From: DASUAS01 sp963756895
Lineage (GTDB): Bacteria; Actinomycetota; Acidimicrobiia; IMCC26256; DASPTH01
Length of the DNA: 64,000 bases
Direction of reading: 5' to 3'
Assembly (NCBI GenBank): GCA_963756895.1
Contig: CAVWPI010000011.1
Span: 372,001 to 436,000, forward strand
The notes beneath the pieces are model-generated. The model made no database searches. It saw nothing but the letters and a program-made list of their open reading frames with translations, and was not told the origin of the DNA. Below, piece after piece: positions 17,636-26,064 of this stretch (positions within the stretch are counted from its first letter, which is position 1; every line of letters begins with the position of its first letter). The position numbers were made by a program, and so were the translations under genes.

Positions 17636-18750
17636 GGAGTCGGCGACGCCGCCGGCGTGGACGAGGGCGTGGGCGATGCAGCGTGGCAGTCGGGGCGTGG
17701 GCGTGGGCGGGTCGCGTCGCGTCGTCGTCGGCCTCGGCAGTGGATCGACTGTCGGCCGAACTCTCGTGCCGTTGCCCGACCGCGAACGCGGGCGCGCCCG
17801 AGCAGGCTCACGAGGAGCGTCATGCCGTACCAGAGGAGCCCGACGCCGATGGCCTTGCCGGTCGGGACGCCGAGCGGGTGGAGCAGGAGCACGAGGAGAC
17901 CTTCGCGGATGCCGAGCCCCGAGAGCGAGATCGGCAGCGCCTGGGCCGCAGCCACCGCGGGCAGGAAGGCGAGCACCGCCCCGTTCGGCACGGAGACACC
18001 GAGGGCGTGGATGGCGCAGTAGACCGCGATCAGCACCGACAGCTGGTAGGTGACGGCAGCGACGAGCACGCTCAGCGCCCGGCGGGGCTCGCGGCGGATG
18101 CGGTCGACGCCCACGTGCACCGCGCCGATGAAGCGCATCCAGTTCTGGTGCTTGGCGAAGCGGCCGGCGAGGCGGGGGCTGCCGGCGACCAGGAACAGGA
18201 TGACGACGAGGGCGGCGATGGTGGCGCCGGCGATCAGCAGCGCGATCCAGGAGCGGTCGAGCTCGAGGAGCGAGGGCTCGATCGCGAAGCCGACCAGGGA
18301 GAGGAGCGGGAGCGCGACGAAGCCGCTCAGGCGCTCGATGACGACCGACGCGAACGCGATGTCGCTGGTGCCGGTGGTCTTCGCGGCGCGGCTGACGCGC
18401 AGGACGTCGCCACCGATCGTCGACGGCAGCACGTTGCCGACGAACTGGCCCGCCAGGTAGTGGCCGAGCAGCGTGCGCAGCGGCACGTGCACGTCGAACA
18501 CCGCGAACGTCCGCTGCCACCGCCAGGCGGACAGCACGAAGCCGGCGAGCGTGAAGAGCAGGCCGAAGGCGAGGAACAGGAGCGTGCCGGTGTGCGTGTC
18601 CTTGGGCTGGACGTCGTCGGCGGGGATCTTGGTGATCAGCAGGGCGAGGAGCGCGGCGCTGACGATGATCCGGACACCCAGCTTGGCGGCACCCGACAGC
18701 CGGAACTGGCGGCGGGCGCGGCCCACGCCAGCAGTCTCGGAAGCCGCCAT
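17632..18750 (-). CDS. Flippase-like / LPG synthase TM-region protein
   Basis: A 372-residue polytopic membrane protein of the PF03706 (YbhN, UPF0104, lysylphosphatidylglycerol synthase TM region) family. Signature parts include GHYLAGQFVGNVLPSTIGGDV, then ASVVIERLSGF and QALPISLSGLGIREG. Related proteins move or modify lipids and are often paired with glycosyltransferases or phosphatases, as here with PAP2. The last 55 residues after SLLGRARV are Arg- and Pro-rich and low complexity; the ATGA junction supports the frame, but a frameshift there cannot be excluded. Confidence 0.82.
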   Translation of the reverse strand: MAASETAGVGRARRQFRLSGAAKLGVRIIVSAALLALLITKIPADDVQPKDTHTGTLLFLAFGLLFTLAGFVLSAWRWQRTFAVFDVHVPLRTLLGHYLAGQFVGNVLPSTIGGDVLRVSRAAKTTGTSDIAFASVVIERLSGFVALPLLSLVGFAIEPSLLELDRSWIALLIAGATIAALVVILFLVAGSPRLAGRFAKHQNWMRFIGAVHVGVDRIRREPRRALSVLVAAVTYQLSVLIAVYCAIHALGVSVPNGAVLAFLPAVAAAQALPISLSGLGIREGLLVLLLHPLGVPTGKAIGVGLLWYGMTLLVSLLGRARVRGRATAREFGRQSIHCRGRRRRDATRPRPRPDCHAASPTPSSTPAASPTP

Positions 18751-18794
18751 TCCCTCATGTTACGGGTTCGTTCGCCGGATGTTCATCGGGCCCG

Positions 18795-18800
18795 TAGATT
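18795..18800 (+). promoter_or_regulatory. -10 hexamer TAGATT for the hydrolase gene (leaderless)
   Basis: TAGATT ends 6 bases before ATG 18807. Confidence 0.45.
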
Positions 18801-18806
18801 GGCGCG

Positions 18807-19624
18807 ATGCGGCTGACGACCGACGACGGGGTGGGTCTGGCGACCGTCGCGACAGGGGATCCGGGGGCGCCCGGACTGCTGCTCCTCCACGGCATCGGCG
18901 GCGCCAAGGAGGACTTCGCGCGACCATCTCGACGCGCTCTCGGCACGGCATCGGGTGGTCACCTTCGATCATCGCGGGCACGGCGAGAGCGACAAGCCCG
19001 ACGACCCGCGCGCCTACTCACTCGACCGCATGGCCGTCGACACCGCGTGCGTCGCCGCGGCGTACGAACTGCACGACCTGCGCATCCTCGGCCACTCGAT
19101 GGGCGGCATGGTGATGCGGCGCTTCCTGCTCGCGAACCCGGATCGCGCGGACGCGGTGGTCTTCATGGACACGTCGGCGGGGGCGCCGCCGGGGTCCGAC
19201 ACCGAGTTGGTCGCCGCCGCCAGCGAGGTGGTGCGCACCGGTGGCCTGGCGGCACTGAAGCAGCTGTCGGACGAGCTCGACCTGCTCGGTTCGGAGTCGT
19301 ACCAGCGGGTGCTCGCCGAGCGGCCCGGCTTCGCGGAGTACGCCGACTACAAGTGGCGCGCGCAGTCGCCGGTGATGTGGACCACCCTCGATGCACGAGA
19401 TCGTCACCCAGCCCGACCAGCTGGCCGAGCTCGCGGCGATCAGCGTGCCCACGCTCGGGATCGTGGGCGACCAGGACGCGATGTTCCTCCGGCCGATGGA
19501 CGACATCGTGCGCACCGTGCCCGGCGCCCGGCTCGTGGTCGTGCCCGACGCCGGTCACTCACCCCAGTTCGAGAACTCCGCAGCCTGGATCGCGGCCATG
19601 CTGGAATTCCTGGACTCGATCTGA
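18807..19624 (+). CDS. Alpha/beta hydrolase with two frameshifts
   Basis: Three frames in series form one alpha/beta hydrolase of about 270 residues. The first gives GLLLLHGIGGAKEDFA (oxyanion-hole HG), the second VVTFDHRGHGESDKPDD and the nucleophile elbow GHSMGGM, the third SVPTLGIVGDQDAMF (acid) and VPDAGHSPQFE (His). The shifts are near 18922 (extra C in GCGCGACC) and 19392 (extra base before ATGCACGAG); removing one base at each joins the frames cleanly. All catalytic residues are present, so the gene is probably functional and the shifts assembly errors. Substrate unknown. Confidence 0.85.
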
Positions 19625-19638
19625 GGGAACAGGCAGCG

Positions 19639-20022
19639 TCAGTCGCCGGCGGCCTTCTCCATGAAGCGGGTGCGCTCGACGATGACACGCGTGATGCGGC
19701 CGGCGGCGACCAGGCCGTGGCCGTCGCTCACCGAGACCCGGAAGTTGAGCCGGCGGCCCTCGATGGCCTCGAGCGTCGCCTCCGCGCGCACGTGACCACC
19801 CACCGCGGTGGGCGCGAGGTGGTCGAGCTGCACGCGGTAGCCGACGCTGGTGGTGCCCTCGGCGAGCTCGCCCTCGACCGCATTCACGGTCGCTTCCTCG
19901 GCGAGGGTGACCACGCGTGGGGTCGCGAGCACGGGCACGTCGCCGGTCTTGAGTGCGAGCGCGGTGTCGTCGTCGGTGACGACCAACTCGACTGCAGCGG
20001 AGAGACCGGGGCGCAACGGCAT
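19639..20022 (-). CDS. FlK-like hot-dog thioesterase
   Basis: A 127-residue single hot-dog domain resembling the fluoroacetyl-CoA thioesterase FlK group. LATPRVVTLAEEATVNAVE carries the catalytic Thr/Glu region, VGYRVQLDHLAPTAVGG the His region, and IEGRRLNFRVSVSDG the conserved core strand. It should hydrolyse a small acyl-CoA; true fluoroacetate resistance is not implied. It diverges from tldD, with a shared promoter region of about 35 bases. Confidence 0.78.
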   Translation of the reverse strand: MPLRPGLSAAVELVVTDDDTALALKTGDVPVLATPRVVTLAEEATVNAVEGELAEGTTSVGYRVQLDHLAPTAVGGHVRAEATLEAIEGRRLNFRVSVSDGHGLVAAGRITRVIVERTRFMEKAAGD

Positions 20023-20056
20023 CGGCCTACGATAGACAACCCCCGCAGGAGGCGAC

Positions 20057-21448
20057 TTGATCGAGGAATCGGTACTCCAACGCACGCTCCAGACCGCGCT
20101 GCGGCACGGCGGCGACTTCGCCGAGGTGTTCGCGGAAGATCGTCGCAGCGCCTCCGCCCGTCTCGACGACGCCAAGGTCGAGGAGTTCGTCTCCGGCCGC
20201 GAGCGTGGTGCCGGGATCCGGGTCGTACGAGGTGAGACCACCGGATTCGCGCACACCGCCGATCTGAGCGACGCCGGGCTCCAGGCCGCGGCCGAGGCCG
20301 CCGCCGCGGCCGCCCGCGGCACCGAGGGGGCCACGCACGTGGCGCCGCTCGAGCGCCGGGCGGTGGAGCCGACCCACGAGGTGCGGGTGCTGCCCGAGTC
20401 GGTGGCGAAGGCGCGGAAGGCCGAGGTGCTGGAGCGGGCCGACCACGCCGCCCGCTCGGTGAGCGACTCGATCCGCCAGGTGAGCGCCACCTATGCCGAC
20501 TCGCGGCGGCGCGTGCTCATCGCCAACTCCGACGGCCTGCTCGTGGAGGACGACCGGGTGCGCACGCGCTTCGGCGTCAACTGCGTCGCCGTCGGCGACA
20601 CCGGCATGCAGACCGGCACCGAGGCGCCGGGGCGCACGCTCGGCTTCGACCTGTTCGACGAGATCGATCCCGAAGAGGTGGCGCGCATCGCGGCCGAGCG
20701 CGCGCTCACCATGCTGCGCGCCCGTCCCGCGCCGCGCGGCCGGTTGCCCGTCGTGCTCAAGCGTGGCGCCGGTGGGGTGCTGTTCCACGAAGCGTGCGGT
20801 CACGGACTCGAGGCCGACCTCGTCGACAAGGACGCATCGGTGTTCCGGGGTCACGTCGGCGAGCTGGTGGCGTCGCCGCTCGTCACGCTGGTCGACGACG
20901 GCACGTACGCGCGCGAGTGGGGCACGTACGCCATCGACGACGAGGGCGCACCCGCGCAGCGCAACGTGCTCATCGAAGACGGCGTCCTCACCGACTACAT
21001 GTGGGACCTCGTGCGCGCCCGCAAGCACGGACGTGCGAGCAGCGGCAACGGCCGGCGCGAGACGTACCAGCACCTACCGATGGTGCGGATGACCAACACG
21101 TTCCTCATGCCGGGCGCCGACGATCCCGACGACATCATCCGCGACACCGAGCACGGCCTCTACTGCGTCGCGCTCGGTGGTGGTCAGGTCGACACCGCCA
21201 CCGGCGACTTCGTGTTCGGCATCACCGAGGCGTACATGATCGAGCACGGCGAGGTGACCGAGCCGGTGCGGGCCGCGCAACTCATCGGCAACGGACCCGA
21301 GACGCTGCGGCTGGTCGACGCGGTGGGATCCGACTTCGACACGTGGGCGGGCACCTGCGGCAAGGACGGCCAGGGTGTACCGGTCTCGTCGGGGCAGCCG
21401 ACGCTGCGCGTCGCCGAACTGACGGTGGGCGGCACTGCCGGTGACTGA
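20057..21448 (+). CDS. tldD: Metalloprotease TldD
   Basis: A 463-residue TldD, the zinc-bearing half of the TldD/TldE heterodimeric protease that trims unfolded peptides. The metal motif HEACGHGLEAD is present near residue 250, with the C-terminal GTCGKDGQGVPVSSGQPTL typical of TldD. The start is TTG 20057, chosen because a strong AGGAGG lies 5 bases upstream and the protein begins IEESVLQRTLQTAL. It overlaps tldE by 8 bases. Confidence 0.93.
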   Translation: MIEESVLQRTLQTALRHGGDFAEVFAEDRRSASARLDDAKVEEFVSGRERGAGIRVVRGETTGFAHTADLSDAGLQAAAEAAAAAARGTEGATHVAPLERRAVEPTHEVRVLPESVAKARKAEVLERADHAARSVSDSIRQVSATYADSRRRVLIANSDGLLVEDDRVRTRFGVNCVAVGDTGMQTGTEAPGRTLGFDLFDEIDPEEVARIAAERALTMLRARPAPRGRLPVVLKRGAGGVLFHEACGHGLEADLVDKDASVFRGHVGELVASPLVTLVDDGTYAREWGTYAIDDEGAPAQRNVLIEDGVLTDYMWDLVRARKHGRASSGNGRRETYQHLPMVRMTNTFLMPGADDPDDIIRDTEHGLYCVALGGGQVDTATGDFVFGITEAYMIEHGEVTEPVRAAQLIGNGPETLRLVDAVGSDFDTWAGTCGKDGQGVPVSSGQPTLRVAELTVGGTAGD

Positions 21449-22799
21449 CGTCGATCTCCTGGCGGTCGCCCGGCGGGTCGCCGGCGACGCCCGGCCCGGC
21501 GAGCAGGTCGAGGCCTACGCGCTGCGGTCACGCGATGTCGACGTGAAGGTGTTCGGCGGCGACGTCGAGTCGCTCACCGTCGCTGAGGTCGAGGGCGTGG
21601 GCGTGCGGGTGGTCGCCGACGCCCGCCAGGGCTACGCGTGGGCCGGGTCGCTCGACGACGACGTCATCGCCGACACGGTCGCCGAGGCGCGCGACAACGC
21701 CGAGTTCGGTTCACCCGACGAGAGCTACCGGCTCGCGTCGCCGACCGATGTCGGCGTCGCCGTCACACCGGTGCTCGACCTGTGGCGTGACGACGTGCTC
21801 TCCACGTCGACCGCCGACAAGGTCGCGCTCGCGCTCGACCTCGAGGCCGCGGTGCGCGCGGCCGACCCGCTCGTGCGCGGCGTCGAGTCGGCGTCCTACG
21901 GCGACGCCGCGGTCGAGGCCGCGGTCGCCAACTCCCTCGGGGTGGAGGCGTCGACGCGTCGCACCACGGCGTCGTGCTCCGCGTTCGCGATGGCGGGGCA
22001 GGGCACGCTCACGCAGACGGGCAGCGGCTTCTCGGCCGGTCGCAGCTTCGCCGAGGTCGATCCCCACGAGGCCGCGCGCGACGCGGCCGAGCGCGCGGTG
22101 CGGTTGCTCGGCGCCGCGCCGATTCCGTCGGGCCGTCTGCCCGTCGTGCTCGATCCGCTGGTGACGCGCTCGTTGCTCGCGCTGCTCGGCGGCGCGCTGT
22201 CGGGCGAGGCGATCGTGAAGGGTCGCTCGTTGTTCGTGGGACGCGAGGGCGAGGAGGTCGCGGGACCGGGGATCACGCTGGTCGACGACCCCACGCTCGC
22301 CGGGGCGTTCGGTGCCGCGACGCACGACGCCGAGGGCGTCCCCACGCGTCGGGTGGAGCTCATCGCCGGCGGACGCTTCGACGCGGTGCTGCACAACGTG
22401 CACACCGCGAAGCGCGCCGGCGCCCGGACGACGGGGTCGGCGGTGCGGGGCGGCTTCAAGTCGCCACCCGGCGTCGGCGCGCGTGCGCTGCACCTGGTGC
22501 CGGGTGCGATCGGCGCCGAGGAGATCCTGGCGTCGGTCGATCATGGCCTCTACGTGCAGTCCGTGAGCGGCCTCCACTCAGGGACCAATCCGGTGAGCGG
22601 CGACTTCTCGGTCGGCGCGGTCGGCCTCGTCATCCGCGACGGCGCCCTGGCCGAGCCCGTCCGCGAGGTCACCATCGCGTCCACGCTGCAGCGCATCCTC
22701 CACGACATCACCGTCGTCGGCGCCGACCTCACCTGGCTCCCCGGCGGCGCCGCCGGCATGACCCTGCTCATCTCCGACATGTCCGTCAGCGGCGCCTGA
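21441..22799 (+). CDS. tldE: Metalloprotease-associated TldE/PmbA
   Basis: A 452-residue PmbA/TldE-type partner of TldD. It shares the fold (GVGVRVVADARQGYAW, LPVVLDPLVTRSLLALLGGA) but lacks the HExxxH metal motif, as expected for TldE. GTG 21441 lies inside the end of tldD, so the pair is translationally coupled and should assemble together in the cytoplasm. The copy A palindrome follows the stop by 15 bases. Confidence 0.92.
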   Translation: MTDVDLLAVARRVAGDARPGEQVEAYALRSRDVDVKVFGGDVESLTVAEVEGVGVRVVADARQGYAWAGSLDDDVIADTVAEARDNAEFGSPDESYRLASPTDVGVAVTPVLDLWRDDVLSTSTADKVALALDLEAAVRAADPLVRGVESASYGDAAVEAAVANSLGVEASTRRTTASCSAFAMAGQGTLTQTGSGFSAGRSFAEVDPHEAARDAAERAVRLLGAAPIPSGRLPVVLDPLVTRSLLALLGGALSGEAIVKGRSLFVGREGEEVAGPGITLVDDPTLAGAFGAATHDAEGVPTRRVELIAGGRFDAVLHNVHTAKRAGARTTGSAVRGGFKSPPGVGARALHLVPGAIGAEEILASVDHGLYVQSVSGLHSGTNPVSGDFSVGAVGLVIRDGALAEPVREVTIASTLQRILHDITVVGADLTWLPGGAAGMTLLISDMSVSGA

Positions 22800-22813
22800 C
22801 CCACCCGACTCCC

Positions 22814-22860
22814 GTTTTGGCGTGGCAAACCCGCGATATGCGCGGTTCTGCCACGCCGAA
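22814..22860 (+). repeat. 47-bp palindromic repeat, copy A
   Basis: Begins GTTTTGGCGTGGCAAACCCG. The outer stem GGCGTGGCA/TGCCACGCC (9 bp) and inner stem CCGCG/CGCGG close around ATATG. The T-run lies before, not after, the stem, so it is not a normal intrinsic terminator in either direction. It is 44/47 identical to the reverse complement of copy B at 23851. Confidence 0.9.
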
Positions 22861-22863
22861 TGG

Positions 22864-23807
22864 TCAGCGAGCCGCGTCGCGGCGGGCCGCGATCAACGCT
22901 TCGATGGCAGGGCCGCCGTCCCGTTGCAGGTCGGCAGCTGTGAACGTGACGGTCTGCCACCGGATGCGCCGAAGTTGGTTGCGACGATCGTTGTCGCGGA
23001 CGACGGCGACCTTCCCGCTGTGGTGTTCGTAGCTGTCGTACTCGATCGCGATGCGGAGGTCCGGGTACGCGGCGTCGACGCGGCGATGAAGCGCCCGTTG
23101 TGACGGATCACGTGCTGGAAGACCGGCGAGGGGAGTCCTTGTCTTCGCAAGAGGCGCTTCAGTCGGGTCTCCATCGCGCTCTCGGGAACGCCGATCAGCG
23201 GGTCGAGCGTTCGGAGGAGGTCGCGGAGGACGCCGATGCCGTTGCGGCCGCGCGCCCCGTTGCAACGAACGAACTCATGGAGCTTCGTGAGGGTCGTGAG
23301 CTCGCGTTGCAGCGCTCGATCGAGCGCCATCTCGACGATCGATGGATGGACGACCGCAGCGAGTCCGTGCAGTGTGGGTTCGATCCTCGTGACGGGGATG
23401 CAGTCGATCTCGATGATGTCTTCATGCGAGAGCAGGTTCGACTCGTGCACCACCAGTTCAGGAACGAAGCCTCGCCTTCCGCGGACACATGTGATCTCTA
23501 TCCGATCACGGCTTCCTCCGGGAAGGTCCCAGAGCGCGCCGGCGGTGCGATGGGAAGCTCCGACCAGCCCGGTGGTGGCCCAGCACGCCGCCAGCACCGA
23601 GCCGTGCCACGTGAGGGGCGTTCCGGCGATCCGATAAACGGAGTTGTGGATCGCCACCCAACGCCCGCCACGAACACGCTGCTCGCGGTGATGCGACGCG
23701 AATCCGAGGCGACCGGCCTGTGCGCTGGTGAAGATGCCGTGCTGCCGCTCGGCGAGCGAGGCGACGGCGCGGTCCTTGTTCTTGTCCTTGTGGCTGTCGT
23801 CGTCCAT
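22864..23807 (-). CDS. AbiEi-type HTH plus DUF559 endonuclease-like protein, frameshifted
   Basis: About 314 residues after correcting one missing base near 23090. The N-terminus has the AbiEi-antitoxin-like winged helix (LAERQHGIFTSAQAGRLGF, GGRWVAIHNSVYRIAG). The C-terminus is a DUF559 domain, a Vsr-like PD-(D/E)xK nuclease fold: VDAAYPDLRIAIEYDSYEHH, then VVRDNDRRNQLRRIRWQTVTF. Such proteins occur in many copies in actinobacteria, with unknown biological role. The frame breaks between HNGRFIA and RVDAAYPD; one added base restores IARVDAAYPD. It is flanked by inverted palindromes. Confidence 0.82.
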
Positions 23808-23850
23808 CGCAGAACAGACGACGATCGATGCGCCGCATCACAATCTCCGT

Positions 23851-23897
23851 TTCGGCGTGGTGGACCCGCGCATATCGCGGGTTTGCCACGCCAAAAC
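23851..23897 (-). repeat. 47-bp palindromic repeat, copy B
   Basis: On the minus strand it begins GTTTTGGCGTGGCAAACCCG, the same as copy A on the plus strand; 44 of 47 bases agree. It starts 15 bases after the uppP stop and lies 44 bases before the start of the DUF559 gene. Confidence 0.9.
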
Positions 23898-23911
23898 CAG
23901 ACGGAAGGGCG

Positions 23912-24745
23912 TCAGCGGATGCCGGTGGCGAAGACGATGATGACGACGACGCCGAGGACGACGCGGTAGATCACGAACGGCAGGAACGAGTGCGTGCGCA
24001 CGTAGCGCAGCAGCAGCGCGATGGCGAGGAAGCCGCTCACCATCGACGCGATGATCCCCCAGAAGAACGCGCCACCGAACCCGGCCGGGATGCCGCCGTC
24101 GCGGAACATCTCGGCGCCCTTGTAGAGCGCCGCGCCCCCGGTGATCGGGATGCTCATGAGGAACGAGAGCTTCGCGGCCGAGGCGCGGTCGAAGCGCAGC
24201 CAGCGGCCCATGGAGATCGTCGCTCCCGAACGTGAGACGCCCGGCGCGAGCGCGAGCGCCTGCGCCACACCCATGAGCACGGCGTCCCGGCGGTGGAACT
24301 CCTCGGTCGGGCGCGCGCCGGCCAGGCCGTCGGCCCACTGCAGCACGAGCCCGAACAGGATCAGGTTGATCCCGATGAGGATCGGATCGCCCAGGTTGTC
24401 CTCGATCACGCTCGTGAACAGCGCGCCGATGATCGCGCCAGGGATCGCGGTGAGGAGCAACAACCACGCCAGCCGTTCGTCGACGGTCGTGATGGAACGT
24501 GTGCGCAGCGAGTGCCACGCCGCCACCACGTACGACCAGACCTCGCGCCGGAAGTACGCGAGGACGGCGATCAGGGTGCCCACGTGCAGGGCGACGTCGA
24601 ACGTCTTGTTGAGCGAGTCGTTCGACGTGAGCTCGGTCCACCCGAAGAGCTCGGGGACGATGATCAGGTGCCCGCTCGACGAGATCGGCAGGAACTCCGA
24701 CAGACCCTGGACGACCCCGAGGATGATCGCGTGCAGCACCGACAA
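23912..24745 (-). CDS. uppP: Undecaprenyl-diphosphatase
   Basis: A 277-residue BacA/UppP membrane enzyme. It dephosphorylates undecaprenyl pyrophosphate so the lipid carrier can be reused for peptidoglycan synthesis; overproduction gives bacitracin resistance. Both family motifs are present: SEFLPISSSGHLI near residue 17 and PGVSRSGATISMG near 170. About eight hydrophobic helices follow the normal pattern. It is the last of three minus-strand genes after fmdB and the SAF gene. Confidence 0.95.
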   Translation of the reverse strand: MSVLHAIILGVVQGLSEFLPISSSGHLIIVPELFGWTELTSNDSLNKTFDVALHVGTLIAVLAYFRREVWSYVVAAWHSLRTRSITTVDERLAWLLLLTAIPGAIIGALFTSVIEDNLGDPILIGINLILFGLVLQWADGLAGARPTEEFHRRDAVLMGVAQALALAPGVSRSGATISMGRWLRFDRASAAKLSFLMSIPITGGAALYKGAEMFRDGGIPAGFGGAFFWGIIASMVSGFLAIALLLRYVRTHSFLPFVIYRVVLGVVVIIVFATGIR

Positions 24746-24755
24746 GGCGCCGATG

Positions 24756-25416
24756 CTAGGGGTGACGGGCGTCCTCGGGTGGTACGAGGGCGAGCGTCAC
24801 GACGCCGTTCGCTTGCGCGTCGGCGAGCGCCGTGGCCTGGTCGGGGTCGACGAGCAGCGTGACGCCCGCGGCGCCGGTCCGTCCCGCGCCCGAGCCGTCA
24901 CGCCGATCGGTGCCGAGCACGGTCACGCCCGCCGCCACCACGATCGTGCCGCCTTCGTCGCCCGAGGCCGACGGGTCGTAGGTCGCGAGCACGTCGACCG
25001 CCGCGCCCGCCCGGGGCGTCGAGCGCGTCGGTGACCACCACCCGCATGGCCCGCATCCCCGGCGGCACGACGCCGTCGATTCCCGTGCGCCGGCGCGGGG
25101 CGACGCTGCGCCGCACCAGGTAGGCACCGTCGAGCACGGGCACGGCCACGACCCGACCCACGACCGCACTCCGGTCGGTGACCACCCCCGACGGGAGCTG
25201 TGAGCGGTGCACGGAACGGGTCGCGAGGTCTCGGCGGGCGACCGTCCGTCCGACCCGGAGGTCACGGGTGGCGACGACGGCGTCGACCTCCGGGCCGAGA
25301 TCAGCGGCACGCCGGTGGAGCGCGGCGAGGTCACCGGCGACGACGGCGGCGGTCACCACGGCGACCACGGCCGCGGCGCCCCAGAGCGCGAGCGCGCGGG
25401 GAGAGCGTCGGGGCAT
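24756..25416 (-). CDS. SAF-domain (CpaB/RcpC-like) membrane-anchored protein, frameshifted
   Basis: About 219 residues after removing one base near 25015. The N-terminus has one hydrophobic anchor (LALWGAAAVVAVVTAAVVAG) followed by a SAF domain (VVATRDLRVGRTVARRDLAT, VVAVPVLDGAYLV). The C-terminal half VDVLATYDPSASG and GVVTLALVPPEDA belongs to the RcpC/CpaB region of Flp-pilus assembly proteins. The break falls in a CCCCGGG run, suggesting an extra C. No other pilus genes are nearby, so the pilus role is uncertain. Confidence 0.75.
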
Positions 25417-25483
25417 GACGGGTCCTTCCCGGGATCGTCCACCACGGCAGGACGCCGCGGGACGGGATCAGGGGGAAGGTCGC

Positions 25484-25504
25484 GGGGAAGGGGAAAGGGG
25501 AGGG
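25484..25504 (+). other. G-quadruplex-type purine tract
   Basis: Four G-runs (25484-25487, 25490-25493, 25497-25500, 25502-25504) separated by 2, 3 and 1 A residues. It lies in the gap between fmdB and the SAF gene, C-rich on the transcribed message. Confidence 0.45.
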
Positions 25505-25520
25505 ACGAGCGAGGCGGAGA

Positions 25521-25910
25521 TTACGACGACTTGGCGCCGGACGGCGACGACTCCGACTTCTTCTTCGCCCCCGACGAGCTGTCGGACGACTTCGTGCTGT
25601 CCGCCTTCTTCCCGTCCGACTTCGAACCGTCCGACTTCGAGCTGTCAGAATTCGAGCTGTCGGACTTCGAGCTCTCGGACGAGTCCGACGACGACTCCGA
25701 CTTGCTCGAGTTGCCGTTCGCCCGCTTGGCGCCGCTGCGGCTGTCGTTCTTGTAGAAGCCGGAGCCCTTCAGCACGATCCCCACCGGCTGGAACACCTTG
25801 GCGACCTTGCCCCCACACTCCGGGTGCTTCTTGAGCGCCTCTTCGGAGAAGGACTGGTAGAGCTCGAACTCGTCACCGCACTTGGCGCACTCGTAGACGT
25901 AGGTGGGCAT
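25521..25910 (-). CDS. FmdB-family zinc-ribbon protein with Ser/Asp/Lys-rich tail
   Basis: A 129-residue protein. Residues 1-60 are the FmdB (CxxC_CxxC) putative regulatory zinc ribbon: MPTYVYECAKCGDEFEL and KHPECGGKVAKVF, so the metal set is Cys, Cys, His/Cys. The rest is a low-complexity tail made of SSKSDSS- and SKSDG-like units, far longer than the short Ser tail of common FmdB proteins. The function of FmdB is not settled; it was first linked to formamidase/amidase expression. It heads the minus-strand run toward the SAF gene and uppP. Confidence 0.88.
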   Translation of the reverse strand: MPTYVYECAKCGDEFELYQSFSEEALKKHPECGGKVAKVFQPVGIVLKGSGFYKNDSRSGAKRANGNSSKSESSSDSSESSKSDSSNSDSSKSDGSKSDGKKADSTKSSDSSSGAKKKSESSPSGAKSS

Positions 25911-26064
25911 GAAAACCTCTCGGGGATGCCTCGGACGGCGAGTTAGCACTCGTTCGACGCGACTGCTAACCCTACCCCACCGGCGCCATATTCCTCCACG
26001 GCCCGGGCGCGGATCCGGGCGCGGAATGCGGGCCCACCCCGGTTGGCACTTGAATGGACGGGCG

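Larger units (their letters stand above)
22814..23897. mobile_element. Candidate mobile cassette: DUF559 gene between inverted palindromes
   Basis: The only gene inside is the AbiEi/DUF559 gene. The two 47-bp palindromes at its ends are inverted with respect to each other, like terminal inverted repeats, and differ only toward the inner side (three mismatches). No target-site duplication is evident, and no transposase is present. Alternatively the palindromes are independent 3'-end elements of tldE and uppP, since each lies 15 bases after one of those stops. Confidence 0.35.

Noticed and set aside
19639..20022. Fluoroacetate resistance (true FlK)
   Set aside because: Only the fold and general active-site layout match; nothing else in the context suggests fluoroacetate.
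22814..22860. Copy A palindrome as an ordinary intrinsic terminator
   Set aside because: The T-run precedes the stem, and no U-tract follows it on either strand.
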